10,213 nt of DNA from Planctomycetaceae bacterium. Lineage in GTDB: Bacteria > Planctomycetota > Planctomycetia > Pirellulales > Pirellulaceae. This document shows, piece after piece, positions 1 to 7,079 of the stretch (the first letter of the stretch is position 1; each line of letters begins with the position of its first letter). A program made the translations under genes and the position numbers. Location: NCBI GenBank assembly GCA_005773145.1, contig SXHS01000068.1, positions 1 to 10,213 on the forward strand, read 5' to 3'. The notes under the pieces are model-generated. The model was given only the letters and a program-made list of their open reading frames with translations. It ran no database searches and was not told where the DNA came from.

Positions 1-371
1 ACGATCCCGCCACGCGTGGGGGGAACGCGCCCGACGGCCGCAAGGTCAAGAGCACCATTCATTGGGTCTCCGCTCCCCATGCCGTCACCGCCGAAGTACG
101 ACTGTACGATCATCTGATGTGTAAAGAAGACCCGGAGGATGTCGCGCCGGGGGAGGATTTTCTTAAAAACATCAACCCTCAGTCGCTGCAAGTGCTCAAC
201 CCGTGTTATCTCGAACCCAGTTTGGCGGAGGTCCCCGTGGGCCAACCGGTTCAGCTGGAAAGACTGGGCTACTTTTGTCCCGATCCGGACTCGAAACCGG
301 GGCAGTTGGTTTTCAATCGTACCGTCACGTTGCGCGATGCTTGGGCCAAGCTCCAACAACGCGACGGTTGA
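1..371 (+). CDS. glnS: Glutaminyl-tRNA synthetase, C-terminal part (5' end outside window)
   Basis: This is the last 122 codons of a gene entering from the left edge; the reading phase begins at base 3 and the stop is TGA at 369-371. GlnRS charges tRNA-Gln with glutamine in the cytoplasm. The visible part is the distal anticodon-binding beta-barrel region. It shows DGRKVKSTIHWVSAPHA, then RLYDHLM, DFLKNINPQSL, EPSL, ERLGYFCPD and VFNRTVTLRDAWAK, the same ordered motifs that end E. coli GlnRS. The catalytic domain with HIGH and KMSKS-type motifs is out of view, so activity cannot be judged. Having GlnRS implies direct glutaminylation rather than sole use of the GatCAB route. The gene converges on the Hsp70 pair, with only 37 bp between the two stops, so it is not in their operon. 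Identification is firm. Confidence 0.95.
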   Translation, partial: DPATRGGNAPDGRKVKSTIHWVSAPHAVTAEVRLYDHLMCKEDPEDVAPGEDFLKNINPQSLQVLNPCYLEPSLAEVPVGQPVQLERLGYFCPDPDSKPGQLVFNRTVTLRDAWAKLQQRDG

Positions 372-381
372 TATAGGCTCA

Positions 382-410
382 TCAAGTCAACTTGAGAGTG
401 CGTTTGCACT
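382..410. terminator. Two small tandem hairpins between convergent genes (possible bidirectional terminator)
   Basis: Two perfect inverted repeats lie end to end in the 37-bp gap between the glnS stop and the stop of the 963-aa Hsp70 gene. The first is TCAAGT at 382-387 with ACTTGA at 390-395. The second is AGTGC at 397-401 with GCACT at 406-410 around a GTTT loop. The second overlaps the last two bases of the Hsp70 stop codon. Their place between converging genes suits transcription termination on either strand. No T-tract follows on either strand, so a classical intrinsic terminator is not shown and the role is inferred. Confidence 0.35.
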
Positions 411-3300
411 AATCGGCCAGTAGTCGCAGGCCTTTGGGGAGCGCTTCGCCAAAAACGCGGTCCGCCTCTTCGCTGTCCAGTTGGCCAACCTGGTCGACCA
501 ACTGGATGTAGTGGGCGGGGACGCTGTGATGGGCGAACCACGCCAGACAGCGAGCCCGCAAGTCTTCAGGCAGATCGCGATAACGATCCCCCGTCTTGCG
601 AGCCATCAGCATCACCGCTAAATCGGTGGTGCTGTCGGTTGGGTTGGCCATGAGCAACGCCTCCAGCCAAGTGGCGACCGTCTCCAGGGAAACCATTTCA
701 TTCAGTGGTCCATAGGCAAGCGTGCGACTGCCGATCCGACCCAGCGCCCAGACCATGGCCGGGCGAACCGTCTGCAACTTCGGATGCGACATCAAGGCCA
801 CGATATTGTTCCCCAGCTGGCTCTTGGTTTCACTGGTGAGCAATTCCAGCGACCCTAGCAATCGCCAAACCTCGGTGGACTCTTGGATCGCCAAGGCCGG
901 TTCGGCCGATTTACTCTTCCCTGTGGCAAATCTCTGTTGCAAGGCGCGGATTGCCGCTACCAGCGGGTCGGCGAGCGCCCGCTGTTGACCGGCTGTCAGA
1001 CCTCCGGCCACGCGGCGCCACAAGACGAGCGATTCGGTACGGCAGGCGGGGGCATGGTGGAACAGACGTCCATGAACGGTGCGCCACGTCTCCGAGACGC
1101 GCCAGTCGTCTACGGCACAACCATAGCCAGGACGCAAGGAAAATCCCAACAGGTTGAGCCAGCGGGTTTCGTGCATGGCGCTGCGCCGCCGACCGTCCGC
1201 AAACTCCATCAAGGTCTCCCACAGCCGCCGCAAGAGCGAAGGGGGCCACTGTTGACGCTCCATGGCCAAGCGGATGGCAAGTTGCTTGACGAGGCCCTGG
1301 GGATCTTCTTTGCCGTGTGGTCCAAAAGTGTCGGCAACACACGCGTAACAAGGGGACCAACTGGCCTCATCCCATACCCCGGCGTGTGCTCCCACTCCAA
1401 CCGTTGCTTCCATGTCGGTCTGCGTGGCGGCGCGGATGTCGAATTGGAGTCTCCAAGTGCGATCCCCATCAGCCTCGCTACACCACAACTCCATGGTGCC
1501 AATCTCTGTCAGGCGGGCATGGAGGTGGACCCGCGCGGTTTCCGCACGCTTACTGCGCTGCACGCGCAGGACGGTACGGATCGGCGGCAACGGCGTCATG
1601 TGCAAGGGATCCACCTCGTGAACTTCACCCGGTGCGTCGGTTAGCCGTGTGCTGGATGTCAGCAACGGGAACTCGGCCGGCTGAGATATCAGCAACTCCC
1701 AGACGCGATCGGTCAGATGAAAAGCGTCTCCCGGTTGGGCACTTCCTGGTACCAGACAGACAGCAGCGGGAGGATCACTCTCCACGCCAATGTAGTAGGC
1801 GCGGGCCAAGTCCGCCGCGATGCGCACCCCTTCTCCCCGGCGTACCATGCCGAAGTACGCTGCACCACGGGCCACGGCCAGATCCAAGCGATCGTTGTCC
1901 AGGACGTGCAATTGCCAATGGGGATCATCAGAAAACCAGCCGCGCACCGTATCCAATAAACGCTGTCGCAGTATCGGCGAAGCCATGACTCCACCATTGA
2001 ACAGCATGATGTCGGGACGCGCGGCGCCAAGCGAACGGTCTGCCGACGCCTCGGCGGGCTCGCGCGCGCTGGCCGGCCCGTGGGCGGTGAGAAACGCCGC
2101 CAGGTATCGGGTGACCGCGGCATCCGCCGCGTAGGGGAGACCAAACTCCTGGAATCCCGATTGCCGTCGTGAGGGCTGGTCCTGCAAGGCTACCCGCGGA
2201 AAGAATCCCTCCAGGAGAAGCTCGATTACTTCTTGACGCGAGACGTCGACTTGGAGCCCGCCGCCGATGAGCCGCGAGCCGCTTCCGGGCAAGTGAAGAC
2301 GAAAACTTTCACTCGACTCCTCGCGCAACAAAGACTCCTTGACTTGGCGACATGTACGCACCAACACGTCCCATTGTCGAGGCGATTGCTTCTGACCGAT
2401 TTTTTCGCTTTCCACAAAATGGGCCAATGCCAGATCCAGGTTGTCCCCCCCTAGGATCAAGTGATCTCCCACGGCAATGCGATGGAATTGCACGCGTGCC
2501 GTATCTCCGGAAGTTGAAGCTCCATCCGTCTTGCCTGGTTGCTGTGCGCGAATTAAGGTGAAGTCGGAGGTGCCGCCGCCGATGTCACAGACCAGTATCG
2601 TTTGGCCTGGCTGAACGTGTTGCTGCCAATCCTGCGAGTGCTTATGGATCCAGGCGTAGAAGGCCGCCTGGGGTTCCTCGATGAGCATGACGCGTTTCAG
2701 GCCCGCTTGGGCTGCGGCGGCAACCGTCAACTCCCGCGCGATCTCGTCGAACGATGCGGGGAGTGTTAGGGCAATCTCTTGATCGGCCAGCGGTTGCGAC
2801 GGATGCAAATGATCCCAGGCCTGCCGAATGTGCAACAAGTATTGGGCACTGGCTTCAATCGCAGATAGTTTTTTCACATCGGGGGCCGCATGCCAGGGAA
2901 GCAGGGGGGCCGAGCGATCGACCCCCGCGTGGCAGAGCCAGGATTTGGCCGATGCGATCGATCGCCCAGGCATGAGCATGCCTTGGTCACGGGCCAGAAT
3001 GCCGACGGCGCAACCAGGCAAATCGGTCGGATCTTGATTCCAAGGAAGTCGCAAGGCGGCTGATGCGAATTCACCTTCGCCTGCCTGATAGTGAAACGAA
3101 GGGAGCGTCTCGCGCGGTTCGATTTCGCCCGCCGCTACCAATTGCGGAATGCGAAACGTCGCGACGCTCCAGGGTTGCTTGTGGGTATCGACATAGGCGA
3201 CGGCGCAATTCGTTGTCCCCAGATCAATGCCGACCACATATCGGCTCGGTGCCGATTCCGAACCGTCGAGCGCGAGATTGCGTTGCCCTGCCATTGCCAT
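409..3300 (-). CDS. Hsp70-family ATPase with C-terminal DUF3731-type (DnaK-related) domain, 963 aa
   Basis: A DnaK-like protein, presumably a cytoplasmic ATP-driven chaperone; its clients are unknown. Residues 1-500 form the actin-like ATPase domain: phosphate-1 loop GIDLGTTNC (24-32), putative catalytic Lys in AKSWLCH (K119), TLPASFD (179-185), IEEPQAA (207-213), phosphate-2 loop VCDIGGGTSDFTLIR (237-251), GGDNLD (284-289) and adenosine motif LFNGGV (433-438). Residues about 525-625 are a beta-rich segment matching the end of the neighbouring 615-aa protein. Residues about 640-963 are an additional, mostly helical region that I take to be the DUF3731 DnaK-related family, from its position and overall form. 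No DnaK-type lid or EEVD-like tail is visible. The gene begins 7 bp after the upstream hsp70 stop, so the two are cotranscribed. Start is ATG at 3300; ATG at 3294 is equally possible, and neither has a clear Shine-Dalgarno. Hsp70 assignment is firm; the DUF name is recalled, not searched. Confidence 0.9.
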   Translation of the reverse strand: MAMAGQRNLALDGSESAPSRYVVGIDLGTTNCAVAYVDTHKQPWSVATFRIPQLVAAGEIEPRETLPSFHYQAGEGEFASAALRLPWNQDPTDLPGCAVGILARDQGMLMPGRSIASAKSWLCHAGVDRSAPLLPWHAAPDVKKLSAIEASAQYLLHIRQAWDHLHPSQPLADQEIALTLPASFDEIARELTVAAAAQAGLKRVMLIEEPQAAFYAWIHKHSQDWQQHVQPGQTILVCDIGGGTSDFTLIRAQQPGKTDGASTSGDTARVQFHRIAVGDHLILGGDNLDLALAHFVESEKIGQKQSPRQWDVLVRTCRQVKESLLREESSESFRLHLPGSGSRLIGGGLQVDVSRQEVIELLLEGFFPRVALQDQPSRRQSGFQEFGLPYAADAAVTRYLAAFLTAHGPASAREPAEASADRSLGAARPDIMLFNGGVMASPILRQRLLDTVRGWFSDDPHWQLHVLDNDRLDLAVARGAAYFGMVRRGEGVRIAADLARAYYIGVESDPPAAVCLVPGSAQPGDAFHLTDRVWELLISQPAEFPLLTSSTRLTDAPGEVHEVDPLHMTPLPPIRTVLRVQRSKRAETARVHLHARLTEIGTMELWCSEADGDRTWRLQFDIRAATQTDMEATVGVGAHAGVWDEASWSPCYACVADTFGPHGKEDPQGLVKQLAIRLAMERQQWPPSLLRRLWETLMEFADGRRRSAMHETRWLNLLGFSLRPGYGCAVDDWRVSETWRTVHGRLFHHAPACRTESLVLWRRVAGGLTAGQQRALADPLVAAIRALQQRFATGKSKSAEPALAIQESTEVWRLLGSLELLTSETKSQLGNNIVALMSHPKLQTVRPAMVWALGRIGSRTLAYGPLNEMVSLETVATWLEALLMANPTDSTTDLAVMLMARKTGDRYRDLPEDLRARCLAWFAHHSVPAHYIQLVDQVGQLDSEEADRVFGEALPKGLRLLAD

Positions 3301-3307
3301 GCCGTCG

Positions 3308-5155
3308 TTAATGGGCCCCGGGACGCACGTTGAATTCCAATTTCCAGCGGCGGTCCGAGGGGGTGTTCACGCACCAAAGCTCCAGCACGCCCAGTTCGGT
3401 GATGCGCGTGAGAAAACGGATCGGCACGTAGGTGCCAGCTTGAGACCCTGCCACAAGTTCATCGGCAGGCAAGATCGTCTCCAAGGGATCGGTTTCCGAA
3501 AGCTCATCCTCGGACCAGCGTTCCAGCGTGTCTCCCAACTGGTCGTGACGGCGGACAGACGAACTAAAGAATTGAAACTGGGCCGGCTCGCCGACGACGA
3601 GTCCGATTTCTGCGCTGGGGACGGCTTGCTCGGTTCCCTCCTCCATGCCGAAGGGAACCACGCATAAAGCCCGCAGGGGACGACTGGCCCCGGGAATGGC
3701 CAAACCGGCCGTCTCGATCCCGACATAATACGATCGCGCCGTGCCGCCACGAATGCGCACGCCACCGTGGCACTTCGACCAACCATAATAGGCGGCGCCG
3801 CGGGCCACGGCATCATCCAGGTCCTCGTGATCGTCCAAGGTGATGGGAGCCGGCGCCTGGTCTCCGGCCCAATGAGCCAAAACCTCTTGCAATCGTGCAC
3901 GCAGCGCGGGGGCCTTGAAGACACCACCGTTGAGCAGCAGCCGTGTTGGGTGCAATATGCGTTCACCTTCCGCCGCATGCGCCTGCAGAAACGCCGCCAG
4001 ATGACGCGTGATAGCCGGATCCGATTCGTAGGGGAGTCCCAACTCACGAAATCCGCTCACGCGCCGTCGTGCGGGACGATCGGTCGGTTCACAGTGTGGG
4101 AAGAATCCATCCAGCAGGATGTTGGTCGCGTCGGCGACGGACAACTCAATCGATACCGTGCCACCAATCAAACGACTCCCTCGTCCCAAGATACTCAAGG
4201 GATAATATGTCGGGCCATCGATCGCGAATAACGCTTCTTTTGCGTTGCGACAGGAGTGCCACAGGGCCACCGATTGCCAGGGGTCCAGCTGTATTCCCTG
4301 CTGCGAAAATTGTTCGGCTGCCCTATGAGCCAGCGTCAGATCCATGTTGTCGCCGCCGACCAATAAATGACTCCCCACAGCGATGCGCTGTAAGCTCAAC
4401 TCACCCTGATCGGCAGTCACCCGTACGAGTGTGAAGTCGGTCGTGCCGCCTCCCACGTCACACACCAAGAGCAGATCGTCAACTTTCATGGTTTCCCGCC
4501 AGCCATCACGGGAGCTGGCAAGGTACGAATAAATGGCAGCCTGTGGCTCTTCCAACAAAACCAAATGCGGAGAGAGTCCCGCCGCGAGCGCAGCCTCACG
4601 CGTCAAGTCACGAGCACTCGCGTCGAACGATGCGGGTACCGTCAACACAACATGTTGGTTCGCCAGGGGCGCATCGGGAAACGCGGTCTGCCATGCACCG
4701 GCCAAGTGCTGTAAATATCGGCACGATGCCGTGACGGGAGAGATCTTGGATACGTCGGCCGGCGCGTTCCAGGGCAAGAGGGCTTGATGGCGGTCGACTT
4801 GGTGGTGGCAGAGCCAGGACTTGGCGCCACCAACGGTCCGTTGGGGCTCCTCAGCCGCGCGACGGCGGGCCATTTCACCGGCCGCGTCGATGGCCCCGGC
4901 TTGCCACGGTAAATCCAAGGCCGAATGGCCCAGTCCGGCCGATGGCGACCCATCCGCCAGATATAGAAATGAGGCGAGGCGTGGCAACGCTTCGACGACC
5001 CCGCTATCAACCCACTGCGGAATGGGTAACCGTTCGATTTTCGCTAGCGGCTCGTCCAACGGCGCGTACATCAGCACGCAATTCGTTGTGCCCAAATCAA
5101 TGCCAACGACGTACTGTGCGGGGGGGGCGGTGGTTTCGAATCGCGGGGCGGTCAT
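3308..5155 (-). CDS. Hsp70-family ATPase, lid-less, 615 aa
   Basis: First gene of a two-gene Hsp70 cluster. The ATPase domain has GIDLGTTNC (18-26), AKSWLCH with the putative catalytic K112, LTVPASFD (171-178), LEEPQAA (201-207), VCDVGGGTTDFTLVRV (231-246), VGGDNMD (266-272) and LLLNGGVF (406-413). ATP binding and hydrolysis therefore look intact. The C-terminal 100 residues (RFLTRITELGVLELWC, then RRWKLEFNVRP) look beta-rich and resemble a reduced substrate-binding sheet. The alpha-helical lid of DnaK is absent and the protein stops there, slightly shorter than DnaK (about 640 aa). It is collinear with residues 1-625 of the downstream 963-aa protein, pointing to an old duplication. ATG at 5155 is chosen because the phosphate-1 loop starts only 17 residues later; no clear Shine-Dalgarno precedes it. 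A run of eight G (5120-5127, eight C in the sense strand) falls in codons 10-12. Specific clients are unknown. Confidence 0.92.
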   Translation of the reverse strand: MTAPRFETTAPPAQYVVGIDLGTTNCVLMYAPLDEPLAKIERLPIPQWVDSGVVEALPRLASFLYLADGSPSAGLGHSALDLPWQAGAIDAAGEMARRRAAEEPQRTVGGAKSWLCHHQVDRHQALLPWNAPADVSKISPVTASCRYLQHLAGAWQTAFPDAPLANQHVVLTVPASFDASARDLTREAALAAGLSPHLVLLEEPQAAIYSYLASSRDGWRETMKVDDLLLVCDVGGGTTDFTLVRVTADQGELSLQRIAVGSHLLVGGDNMDLTLAHRAAEQFSQQGIQLDPWQSVALWHSCRNAKEALFAIDGPTYYPLSILGRGSRLIGGTVSIELSVADATNILLDGFFPHCEPTDRPARRRVSGFRELGLPYESDPAITRHLAAFLQAHAAEGERILHPTRLLLNGGVFKAPALRARLQEVLAHWAGDQAPAPITLDDHEDLDDAVARGAAYYGWSKCHGGVRIRGGTARSYYVGIETAGLAIPGASRPLRALCVVPFGMEEGTEQAVPSAEIGLVVGEPAQFQFFSSSVRRHDQLGDTLERWSEDELSETDPLETILPADELVAGSQAGTYVPIRFLTRITELGVLELWCVNTPSDRRWKLEFNVRPGAH

Positions 5156-5237
5156 TGTCGTATCGGTCAGGTCCGTCGATGTGGGAGGTAAGGGAGATTC
5201 CGCTTCTCAGATGGTCCCGCGGGTTATCGTCCTGGCG

Positions 5238-5290
5238 ACGGCTAATGGTTGTGAGTTGGTTCCCAAGTGAACCGAACTCAAGTTAGCCGT
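5238..5290 (-). repeat. Nested inverted repeat upstream of the Hsp70 genes (leader hairpin or terminator)
   Basis: The 188-bp gap between the NPCBM-like gene and the Hsp70 pair holds a long two-level inverted repeat. The outer arms are perfect 8-mers, ACGGCTAA (5238-5245) and TTAGCCGT (5283-5290). The inner arms are TGAGTTGGTTC (5252-5262) and GAACC-G-AACTCA (5269-5280): 11 pairs with one bulged G at 5274, closing a 6-base loop. In the minus-strand transcript it starts 53 nt after the NPCBM-like stop and ends 82 nt before the 615-aa hsp70 start. No T-run follows on either strand, so it is not a textbook intrinsic terminator. It could be a structured 5' leader, a terminator of another kind, or an operator. 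It does not match the CIRCE heat-shock element. The rest of the gap shows no gene and no convincing promoter. Confidence 0.6.
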
Positions 5291-5343
5291 TCTGTCCCGG
5301 TTGGGCAATGGTTCGATCGCGCTCGCAAAGATCCTTCGCGACC

Positions 5344-6882
5344 TTAGCGTCTTGGCGGTAGTTGATTTCTCTGACCATCGCCGGACGACTGCTCGAGATC
5401 CTGGATGGCTCTTTGAACTTGTTGGCGATCCAATTTGAGCACGGGATCCAACCAATTCGCCCGATCACGTATGTCGAGTGGATCTGCACCGCGAGGCGGA
5501 TCGAGGCTCACTGGGTCGGCTTGCAGGACGAGTTTCGAGTTGGTGTGCGCCGGCGAGATGTTGAGCAGGCCCGTTTCGACGGTGTGCTCGGATCCCACCA
5601 GCACGTGGCCTTCAAATAGCGGTTGATCCGTGGAAGGGGGGGGGGCGATATGAATGCGCGCTCGGACGCAGCCGTGCGAGCCAACGGACGAATCCAATCC
5701 GAATCCCGTCTGCAGCCCGATCACACAGGGATGCAACGGAATCACCAGATCGCTCGGCGCGTGGACCCCGAGCCCCCATCCAAAATCGTGCGAGCCGGAT
5801 CGCAGCGGGCCGCCTTGTACATTGCGATCGACGCGAAAAGGGGCGCCCCGTTCCGGTAGCAGTACGGCCTGACGGCGTTCGGCCGTGACGAATCGGGACA
5901 CGGGCACCGAATCTGCGGGCCAAACCCGGCGAATGCGCGGCAGGCCGTCCCTGGTCCAGAGTCGTTCGAGGCACCATGCGGTCTGCACGCCGGGTATCCA
6001 GCGCACCGAACGGTCCGGACCATCGGCCAGCACGAGATTTGTTTTCGACAGAAGCCCCGTGACTCGCAGTTGCTTGGACGTTTCCATCTGAAACCAGGCG
6101 GCCGAGACCGTCTTGTCGAGTGTGAGGTGTTCCGAAAAATAGGATGTCCAAGCATCTGGCGCGGACAGGTGCAGTTCCGCCACTTGATGGAGTGGCACCG
6201 TTTGTATGCCCGTGTCGACCAACAGTTGGATCTGGGCGGCATCCACGCGGGCGGATTGAAAACGGATCGGTTGTCCGCGGCGGAGGAAAAGCGTCCCTGG
6301 TTCCACCCGATCGACGCCCCGTCGTGCCCAGGCGATGGTCTGGACGAAACGAGCCACAACTCGGACTCTTTGCAGGGGCGAACCGCCGGGCTCGCCGATT
6401 TCTACCGCCGGCTCGACCAGGTAGTGGGCCGGTATAGTTGCTTTGCCATTTGTGTTCGCTCCCACGTACCCGACCACCCGACCAGGCAGGCAGTCGCCGT
6501 TGACCAATTGCACGAAACTCTGCGGCGGGTCGGATTCGGGAACCGTTCGGTCCAGAATCCAGCGCCACGGATTGGCATGATCGCTCAAGGGCTGTTGGTC
6601 CAACGCCAAGGGTTCGTCTGCGGCCTGCCACGGGGTAAGGTAGAAACCGGCGCGGTACGTGCCGTCGGCCAACCTCGCGACGTAGCGTTTCTGCGAGTCC
6701 AGCTCTTGCTGCGTCGGCGCGGCCGCATGGGTCGCCCCCCCCACAGCCCCCCAATAGCCTATCCAGACACACAAGCAGGCGTTCCACATGGATTGCGGAG
6801 ACACCCATTGCCGTTGACGCGAAACGGGCTGGAGGATGAATAATGTCACGGCATCGGTTTTCAATTTCAATTCGTCGTCCAT
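5344..6882 (-). CDS. Probable exported protein with C-terminal NPCBM-like domain, 512 aa
   Basis: Function is not known. The C-terminal part (about 364-486) has the pattern of the NPCBM family of carbohydrate-associated beta-sandwich modules as seen in planctomycete proteins: WGLGVHAPSDLVIPL, then a GLDSSVG turn, VRARIHI, and the ending RGADPLDIRDRANWLDPVL. Residues about 60-340 contain no motif I recognise. A hydrophobic stretch from M32 to about residue 50 (NACLCVWIGYWGAVGGA) ends in THA-AAP, a plausible signal-peptidase I site. It follows a long N-region with two Arg, so the true start may be the ATG at 6789 rather than 6882; neither has a good Shine-Dalgarno. The product would act outside the cytoplasmic membrane. 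A run of nine G (5637-5645) falls in codons for three Pro inside the domain; homology continues past it, so the frame is intact. It shares a strand with the Hsp70 pair, but the gap hairpin makes cotranscription uncertain. Confidence 0.8.
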   Translation of the reverse strand: MDDELKLKTDAVTLFILQPVSRQRQWVSPQSMWNACLCVWIGYWGAVGGATHAAAPTQQELDSQKRYVARLADGTYRAGFYLTPWQAADEPLALDQQPLSDHANPWRWILDRTVPESDPPQSFVQLVNGDCLPGRVVGYVGANTNGKATIPAHYLVEPAVEIGEPGGSPLQRVRVVARFVQTIAWARRGVDRVEPGTLFLRRGQPIRFQSARVDAAQIQLLVDTGIQTVPLHQVAELHLSAPDAWTSYFSEHLTLDKTVSAAWFQMETSKQLRVTGLLSKTNLVLADGPDRSVRWIPGVQTAWCLERLWTRDGLPRIRRVWPADSVPVSRFVTAERRQAVLLPERGAPFRVDRNVQGGPLRSGSHDFGWGLGVHAPSDLVIPLHPCVIGLQTGFGLDSSVGSHGCVRARIHIAPPPSTDQPLFEGHVLVGSEHTVETGLLNISPAHTNSKLVLQADPVSLDPPRGADPLDIRDRANWLDPVLKLDRQQVQRAIQDLEQSSGDGQRNQLPPRR

Positions 6883-6933
6883 CGGGGTCGGGACCGTTGT
6901 AGCACGGAAATGTTGCTCGAACCGGACCTAATG

Positions 6934-6942
6934 ATGATACCA
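6934..6942 (-). promoter_or_regulatory. Candidate extended -10 promoter for the NPCBM-like gene
   Basis: On the minus strand the sequence reads TGGTATCAT: an extended -10 (TGn) followed by TATCAT, one mismatch from TATAAT. It would start transcription near 6927, about 45 nt before the ATG at 6882. No convincing -35 box is found 16-18 bp upstream, which extended -10 promoters can tolerate. Prediction only. Confidence 0.35.
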
Positions 6943-7013
6943 GCCGGCACCGGAAGCCGTTGGAGCGGGGCTCGATCGGCGGCCGTCTTTCTAGCGAACG
7001 GCTGTACAGACGG

Positions 7014-7041
7014 TTGAAAAGGGGCGAAAAAGGTGAATAAT
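7014..7041 (+). promoter_or_regulatory. Sigma70-like promoter of the pfkB-thpR unit
   Basis: TTGAAA (7014-7019) and AATAAT (7036-7041) each match the sigma70 -35 and -10 consensus at five of six positions, with a 16-bp spacer. A start near 7048 would give a leader of roughly 30 nt before the pfkB ATG. An imperfectly spaced inverted repeat, CCGTCT (6983-6988) with AGACGG (7008-7013), abuts the -35 and could be an operator, but its 19-base spacing makes this weak. The gap to the divergent NPCBM-like gene is 197 bp and holds no other gene. Confidence 0.5.
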
Positions 7042-7067
7042 GCAGCCTTCGCCGATTTTGGAGTCTT

Positions 7068-7073
7068 GAGGAG
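7068..7073 (+). promoter_or_regulatory. Shine-Dalgarno of the PfkB kinase gene
   Basis: GAGGAG ends 6 bases before the ATG at 7080. It fixes that start, and stands out because most genes in this window lack a clear ribosome binding site. Confidence 0.65.
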
Positions 7074-7079
7074 TATAGC

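Noticed and set aside
883..1644. A 253-codon plus-strand open frame antisense to the 963-aa Hsp70 gene
   Set aside because: It lies wholly inside a confidently identified gene on the other strand and its translation has no motif.
5156..5343. CIRCE element or sigma32-type promoter for the Hsp70 genes
   Set aside because: The inverted repeat there does not match TTAGCACTC-N9-GAGTGCTAA, and no CTTGAA/CCCAT pair at proper spacing was found on the minus strand.
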